From Bacillota bacterium (GTDB lineage: Bacteria; Bacillota; Clostridia; Tissierellales; Tissierellaceae), in assembly GCA_023388495.1 (NCBI GenBank), contig JAEWGC010000052.1:1-8810 (forward strand): DNA of 8,810 nt, given 5' to 3'. The notes under the pieces were generated by a model, which did no database searches, had not been told where the DNA came from, and saw nothing but the letters and a program-made list of their open reading frames with translations. A program made the position numbers and the translations under genes. Shown here in pieces: positions 5,250-8,810 of the stretch. Position 1 is the stretch's first letter. The number at the start of each line of letters is the position of its first letter.

Positions 5250-6270
5250 ATTCTAGATTTTCTTCTTCGTGGTAATCTTCTGCGTCGTAAAATTCTTCAG
5301 TTGCTAGACCTCTAAATCCTTTTCTACAACCAGGTTTTCCAGGTCTACCTGGATCTTCAATACCTCCCACGCTGTCCTCATCTATTTGTCTTGGGAATAA
5401 AGTTGGGAATGTTGTACAAATTGGTGAAGTTTCAGGAGATAACTCAGTAAATCCTGTTGATAGTACACATAGCTGGACTGGAACTATTATTTTCTTTTCA
5501 CAGGATATACAAATTGCAATAATTAAATCTATTCTTACTTCTCCTGTTTCTGGATTAACTCGAATATCTCTAGCAATGCTGTTTGTGCCTAATCTTGTTT
5601 CGCATAAGATATTGCAGAACTCAGCAAATCTTGGGAAGAAAGCTGAATCAAATACTGAAGGTATACATAGTTCAAAGAAGTTAGTTAGTATTATAGGTGC
5701 ATTAACTGGTGCAATAGGAACATTAGCTGATAAAGTAACAGTGGTTCTTCTACCATTAGGACTTTGAACTACCACATCAATTTCAACTAGAACGTTTCCT
5801 CTTAGGAAAATTCTTTGTGTACCAAAGACAGGTGTACCTCTTCCTTCATCATCACATACAGTAGTGTCAGCAAATATTAATTTTTGATTTCTGCATCCAT
5901 CTGGTCCTACTACTTCTACAAATTTTCCTTGTGCATCTTTAACAAATTCTCCTCCTGAAAGGATAGTCTCAGGATCTACAACTAAGTTACGAGGATCATT
6001 TATATTTGCAGGATTGAAGAATCTTCTACATCTAATATCTATGACTCTTACTATTCTTGAACCTGGAGCCAAATTTGGAGTAAATCTAACATTTGCAACA
6101 GTGCTTAGAGCTTGTAAGTTTACTAGAGTTGCATCATAAACTTTTTGTACGAATATTGGCTCAGTTACTACCCTTCTTAAGGTACCATCCCATTCACAGC
6201 CTGTAGTTCCAACACAACATCTATCAGTAATATTTTCAGTGAAATCTTCTGGTAATATATTTGAACGCAT
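5248..6270 (-). CDS. Cysteine-rich probable spore coat/exosporium protein
   Basis: This is a 340-residue protein without signal peptide or membrane span. It has 14 cysteines, at about 18, 19, 25, 81, 126, 139, 202, 219, 223, 254, 257, 268, 285 and 315. The middle is rich in alternating Val/Ile/Thr/Arg, suggesting beta structure. A Gly-Pro-rich stretch (DPGRPGKPGC, about 306-315) resembles a few collagen-like triplets, and the last 16 residues are strongly acidic with Tyr and His. Many cysteines in an otherwise intracellular protein, the Gly-Pro segment and the acidic tail are what one sees in clostridial coat or exosporium proteins made in the mother cell. I cannot assign a named family. The ribosome site AAAAGGAGG (6278-6286) is seven bases before the ATG. 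A CATAnnnTA element upstream fits sporulation control. It is a single-gene unit facing the Gate operon. Confidence 0.7.
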   Translation of the reverse strand: MRSNILPEDFTENITDRCCVGTTGCEWDGTLRRVVTEPIFVQKVYDATLVNLQALSTVANVRFTPNLAPGSRIVRVIDIRCRRFFNPANINDPRNLVVDPETILSGGEFVKDAQGKFVEVVGPDGCRNQKLIFADTTVCDDEGRGTPVFGTQRIFLRGNVLVEIDVVVQSPNGRRTTVTLSANVPIAPVNAPIILTNFFELCIPSVFDSAFFPRFAEFCNILCETRLGTNSIARDIRVNPETGEVRIDLIIAICISCEKKIIVPVQLCVLSTGFTELSPETSPICTTFPTLFPRQIDEDSVGGIEDPGRPGKPGCRKGFRGLATEEFYDAEDYHEEENLE

Positions 6271-6277
6271 TCTGTTT

Positions 6278-6328
6278 CCTCCTTTTACAATAATATAGTT
6301 TTTCTTCTCAATGTTAATATATTCTATG
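6278..6328 (-). promoter_or_regulatory. Possible sporulation-type -10 (SigK/SigE-like) and ribosome site
   Basis: On the minus strand CATAGAATA (6320-6328) matches the CATAnnnTA pattern of SigK-type -10 boxes, which is also close to SigE. No convincing -35 AC or ATA is seen at 16-17 bases further up. A start near 6312 would give a leader of about 40 bases containing AAAAGGAGG at 6278-6286. The match is short, so chance is quite possible. Confidence 0.3.
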
Positions 6329-6354
6329 GACTATTATTCTGTTACAAATAAAAA

Positions 6355-6383
6355 TTGTAATATTAAACATAAGAAAGTAATAT
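6355..6383 (+). promoter_or_regulatory. Candidate promoter for the propeller-like gene
   Basis: TTGTAA (6355-6360) and TAATAT (6378-6383) are separated by exactly 17 bases, about 35 bases before the ATG at 6418. The region is very AT-rich, so such matches arise easily by chance. Confidence 0.33.
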
Positions 6384-6417
6384 TCATTATTAAGGAAAGT
6401 AAAAAGGTGGTGTTTAA

Positions 6418-7479
6418 ATGACATTCTTCACGGATAGATGGACAATTGCTGAAATTGACCCAAAGAATATTATTTTAGTTAGAAAATCAAAAGATAATAT
6501 CTTATTGGAAAGGGTAGTAGGGGATACAAATATAAACAGTAGGGAAATTATAGCAAGGGATGTACTAGAAGAATATGATTTAGGAATAGGGCCAAAGAAC
6601 AGTGTATATATACTATATCAAAATAAACTAGGGCAACTTATTCTAAAAGTATTAAAGGGAAAGAAGATAGATGAAATCCAACTTACTCAAGAACCAATAT
6701 CAGAAGTATTTGAGTTAAATATTATAGTAAAGGATAAGATGATACATATACTTTATGCCATAAGAGTATCAAATGAAGAGGGGAAGTATAGAATTTGCCA
6801 CCATTATTATAACGGAAGTAATTGGAGCGATAATATAGTTGAAGAAATTAATGTAAATAAGGTACTAAATCCTATAAGAATAGAACAAAGTGGAAATAGT
6901 ATTTTATTATTTTACTATGACAATGATAAATCAATAGAATTAAAAGAATTTAATACGGATAAATTAGAATGGGATGAAAAAATTACATTAGTTTATACGG
7001 ATAACAACAAACTATTTTTAGATGTACTTAAAGTAGATGATATTATTCATCTAACCTATGGTGAATTTATACGTGGTAGTTTAGTGATAATGTATAATAA
7101 GTTATATTGTGATGACGGAAAATATGAAAAAGTTGAGGAAAATTCTATATCAAATGAGGGAAGTCCATCTCATCCTAATATAATATTTTTTGAAAATAGG
7201 TTGTGGATTACCTGGGTAGAGTTAAATAAGATAATGAGCAGATGTAGTATAGATGATGGGCAAAGTTGGGAAGATATTATATATATGTGGAGTAACTCAA
7301 GAGATATTGATTTTGTTAGATATAAGTATTTAAATTTAGAACCAAAAGATAATACTTTGCTTAGACATTCCTTTGGTAGTATATATCCAGAAGTAGTGTT
7401 TATGGGATTTGGACCTTTAGATAATGTGATAGAGGTTCCGGTAAAAAAAAAGAACTATATGAGACTTCCACAGATTTAA
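6418..7479 (+). CDS. Predicted beta-propeller-like protein with Asp-box, zero-frame product
   Basis: This is a 353-residue protein with repeated short strands rich in Ile, Val, Tyr and Trp, separated by charged turns. One clear Asp-box lies at 277-284 (S-I-D-D-G-Q-S-W), the turn motif of sialidase-like propellers. Preceding strands such as IIHLTYG and LWITWVE fit blades of the same fold. Signal peptide and sialidase catalytic residues are not seen, so an enzyme role is not supported. Binding or structural use, perhaps on the spore given the neighbour at 5248-6270, is a guess. The ribosome site AAGGTGG (6404-6410) is seven bases before the ATG. In the zero frame the protein ends eight codons after a run of nine A. 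The -1 frame instead continues as a 50-codon coiled coil (entry at 7452), giving 395 residues. The true product may therefore be longer than this reading. Confidence 0.75.
   Translation: MTFFTDRWTIAEIDPKNIILVRKSKDNILLERVVGDTNINSREIIARDVLEEYDLGIGPKNSVYILYQNKLGQLILKVLKGKKIDEIQLTQEPISEVFELNIIVKDKMIHILYAIRVSNEEGKYRICHHYYNGSNWSDNIVEEINVNKVLNPIRIEQSGNSILLFYYDNDKSIELKEFNTDKLEWDEKITLVYTDNNKLFLDVLKVDDIIHLTYGEFIRGSLVIMYNKLYCDDGKYEKVEENSISNEGSPSHPNIIFFENRLWITWVELNKIMSRCSIDDGQSWEDIIYMWSNSRDIDFVRYKYLNLEPKDNTLLRHSFGSIYPEVVFMGFGPLDNVIEVPVKKKNYMRLPQI
7431..7452 (+). promoter_or_regulatory. Slippery A AAA AAG with upstream SD-like AGAGG
   Basis: Nine A (7443-7451) then G give, in zero-frame phase, A (7446) AAA (7447-7449) AAG (7450-7452). 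This is the same heptamer used for -1 frameshifting in E. coli dnaX. AGAGG (7431-7435) lies ten bases upstream, the spacing of the stimulatory Shine-Dalgarno element in dnaX. A downstream stem is weak: TTCC (7466-7469) with GGAA (7481-7484) and CTATA (7455-7459) with TATAG (7487-7491). The arrangement is suggestive, but a simple A-run indel gives the same picture. Confidence 0.45.
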
Positions 7480-7604
7480 AGGAAACTATAGAAAAACTAG
7501 AGAGAAAAGTAGATAAATTAGAAGAAAGTATGGCTAATATTGAAGAGTTTTTAATTCGTAGAACCAGAGGACTTTATATAAGAAAGGAGAGAAGACCACC
7601 ATAG
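7452..7604 (+). CDS. C-terminal coiled-coil extension in the -1 frame of the propeller gene
   Basis: The frame starting GAA at 7452 is open for 50 codons to TAG at 7602-7604 and follows directly from the upstream protein if the ribosome slips back one base at the A run. Its product has hydrophobic residues at regular 3-4 spacing (L, I, L, V, L, M, I, L), as in LKETIEKLERKVDKLEESM, and then a basic tail ending in RRPP. Such order is not expected from random shadow sequence. There is no ribosome site suited to independent translation of this piece; the only internal ATG is deep in the coil. It is either reached by programmed -1 frameshifting, or is the original C-terminus of the gene cut off by loss of one A (or an error in reading the run). 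The coil would let the protein oligomerise. Confidence 0.7.
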   Translation, partial: ELYETSTDLKETIEKLERKVDKLEESMANIEEFLIRRTRGLYIRKERRPP

Positions 7605-7618
7605 GTCTTTTCTCCTTT
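7583..7618. terminator. Long hairpin between convergent genes, overlapping the -1 frame stop
   Basis: A 15-base stem, AAAGGAGAGAAGACC (7583-7597) with GGTCTTTTCTCCTTT (7604-7618), has a single G-U pair and a six-base loop. The T tract after it is short (three T, then AAATTATT). It probably ends transcription of the propeller gene and, read on the other strand, of the asparaginase gene. The last codons and stop of the coiled-coil extension lie inside the hairpin. Confidence 0.7.
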
Positions 7619-7621
7619 AAA

Positions 7622-8620
7622 TTATTGGATAAATAAATTTTGCTCAATTATTTCTTTAATCTCTTTCATATCTGTTGTTAGTCCTAGGGCTAACATAAGC
7701 TTTATTCTAATCTTTTGACCAGGTAAATTTCCACCAAATATTACTCCAAGTTCACGTAAATGTTTTCCTCCACCTTCGTAGCCATAGGAATCTAAAACTC
7801 TACCAGTTGGACATCTTGATACCATAACTACAGGGATATTTTGGCTAATGGCTCTTTCAATTCCTGGCACCATTTGAGGTGGAAGGTTTCCTCTACCTAA
7901 TGCCTCAATAACGATGCCCCTATAGCCAGCATTTATGTAAAAATCTAATATATCTGATTCAGTACCTGGAACAGATTTAATTAGTCCCACTTTTTCTTCT
8001 ATAATATTAGTATCGATAAATTGATGTGCTACTATATTTCTATAAAATATAACTTCGTCATTATCTACAATTCCCAATGGACCGAATTCAGGAGATTTAA
8101 ATGTATCTAAAGATAGAGTATTTGTTTTTGTCACCTCACTAGCAGCATTTACCTCGTTATTCATTACAACTAATACACCCTTATTTTTAGCTTTACTAGA
8201 AATTGCAGTACATAATGCAGCAGAAAGGTTACTAGAGCCATCATATCCAAGTTCAGAACCATTTCTCATAGCGCCTACTACAACTATAGGTTTATCCGTT
8301 TTAATTATTAAATCAAGAAGATAGGCTGTTTCTTCCAAGGTATCAGTACCATGAGTTACAATAATACCTGTAATATCATCTCTTGCTGCTGTTTCCTTAA
8401 CTAGGTTAGCTATTTCCATCATCATTGAAGGAGTAATATGAGGACTAGGTATATTTGCATAGTTAATGACTTCAATTTCAGAAAAATTTTCTATATTTGT
8501 AACCATGCTAATAATTTCTTCTGATGTTAAGGCAGGTATGGCCGCATGAATACGGGGATCAATCTTCATTGAAATAGTACCACCAGTAAATATTATGGCA
8601 ACCTTGTTTTTATTAGACAT
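7622..8620 (-). CDS. ansA: L-asparaginase, cytoplasmic type
   Basis: It hydrolyses L-asparagine to aspartate and ammonia. The 332 residues match the usual length of the bacterial asparaginase/glutaminase family. The first signature is TGGTIS with nucleophile T12 (T15 also conserved). The second is HGTDT at 90-94, giving the T92-D93 catalytic pair. K165 in TKTNT completes the site. The C-terminal half keeps GRGNLP and the SRCPTGRV region, which help form the dimer-related active site. No signal peptide precedes the first strand (KVAIIFTGG), so it should act in the cytoplasm rather than as a secreted high-affinity form. CGGAGGT (8628-8634) sits seven bases before the ATG. It appears to be a single-gene unit between the hairpin at 7583-7618 and a minus-strand terminator at 8701-8727. 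The family is sure; the gene symbol follows Bacillus usage. Glutaminase side activity cannot be judged by eye. Confidence 0.95.
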   Translation of the reverse strand: MSNKNKVAIIFTGGTISMKIDPRIHAAIPALTSEEIISMVTNIENFSEIEVINYANIPSPHITPSMMMEIANLVKETAARDDITGIIVTHGTDTLEETAYLLDLIIKTDKPIVVVGAMRNGSELGYDGSSNLSAALCTAISSKAKNKGVLVVMNNEVNAASEVTKTNTLSLDTFKSPEFGPLGIVDNDEVIFYRNIVAHQFIDTNIIEEKVGLIKSVPGTESDILDFYINAGYRGIVIEALGRGNLPPQMVPGIERAISQNIPVVMVSRCPTGRVLDSYGYEGGGKHLRELGVIFGGNLPGQKIRIKLMLALGLTTDMKEIKEIIEQNLFIQ

Positions 8621-8700
8621 ATTATGTACCTCCGTTTAATTATATTGATAATCTAAATACAATACTAATATAACATATTTTATATCTGCAAATCTACATA

Positions 8701-8727
8701 AAAAAAAAGACTCCACGTTGGAGTCTT
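8701..8727 (-). terminator. Minus-strand intrinsic terminator
   Basis: Read on the minus strand, AAGACTCCA pairs with TGGAGTCTT around a three-base loop (stem 8709-8727) and runs into a tract of eight T (8708 down to 8701). It would end a transcript entering from the right edge, upstream of the asparaginase gene. On the plus strand no T tract follows. Confidence 0.85.
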
Positions 8728-8810
8728 CACCCATTTTGGATGTAAATAAACCGTTCAAAAGGGGTATTGGGAATAGAGATCTTATTTGAGGTTACCAGGG
8801 GGATAACCAC
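8727..8810 (-). CDS. Possible C-terminus of a gene entering from the right edge
   Basis: The minus strand is open from base 8810 to a TGA at 8729-8727. It gives 27 residues (starting VVIPLVTSNKIS, ending FERFIYIQNG) whose stop abuts the terminator stem. Mixed hydrophobic and polar residues look protein-like, and the position right before a terminator fits a gene end. No family can be named from so few residues. Confidence 0.4.
   Translation of the reverse strand: MVIPLVTSNKISIPNTPFERFIYIQNG

Noticed and set aside
5576..5767. Plus-strand open frame of 63 codons inside the cysteine-rich gene
   Set aside because: It is a shadow frame opposite a gene with a strong ribosome site and no family features.
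6418..7479. Sialidase enzyme
   Set aside because: There is one Asp-box only, no arginine-triad pattern or FRIP-type motif, and no signal peptide; only fold similarity can be argued.
8728..8810. T-box or other riboswitch leader at the right edge
   Set aside because: No T-box TGGNACCGCG-like bulge or other known core is visible. The open tail plus terminator is better explained as a gene end.

Overview
The window looks like chromosomal DNA from a low-GC, Gram-positive, probably spore-forming anaerobe of the Clostridia/Tissierellia type. The support is AT-rich codon use, strong AGGAGG-type ribosome sites, tRNA genes that all encode their 3' CCA, intrinsic terminators between convergent genes, and a cysteine-rich protein of coat/exosporium character. 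The species cannot be named from the sequence alone. No rRNA, CRISPR array, insertion sequence or phage gene is visible.

Region 1 (about 52-1763) is a plus-strand array of 13 intact tRNA genes: Thr, Tyr, Gly, Arg, Gln, Lys, Ser, Ser, CAU (Met or Ile2), Trp, Val, Ile and a second identical CAU gene. It closes with a bidirectional terminator at about 1771-1805. The spacers are not plain. Two hold copies of a long structured repeat whose stems differ by compensatory base changes. One holds a truncated 5' copy of tRNA-Lys followed by three hairpins. Several hold very small palindromes.

Region 2 (1811-5207) holds a minus-strand YprB-like RNase H-fold exonuclease. Divergent from it is a plus-strand three-gene operon: a 475-residue helical protein of unknown function followed by two small membrane proteins that are homologous halves of the Gate (nucleoside recognition) family. 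The operon ends at a strong terminator at 5221-5249.

Region 3 (5248-6288) is a minus-strand gene for a 340-residue protein with 14 cysteines, a short Gly-Pro-rich stretch and an acidic tail, probably a spore surface protein. Region 4 (6404-7618) holds a plus-strand gene for a predicted beta-sheet, propeller-like protein with one Asp-box. Its reading frame breaks at a run of nine A that contains A AAA AAG in the phase needed for -1 slippage. The -1 frame then continues for 50 codons as a textbook leucine-heptad coiled coil. This is the most interesting point in the window: either a dnaX-like programmed frameshift or a homopolymer indel.

Region 5 (7622-8810) holds a cytoplasmic-type L-asparaginase on the minus strand, then a minus-strand terminator and the possible 3' end of another minus-strand gene that enters from the right edge.
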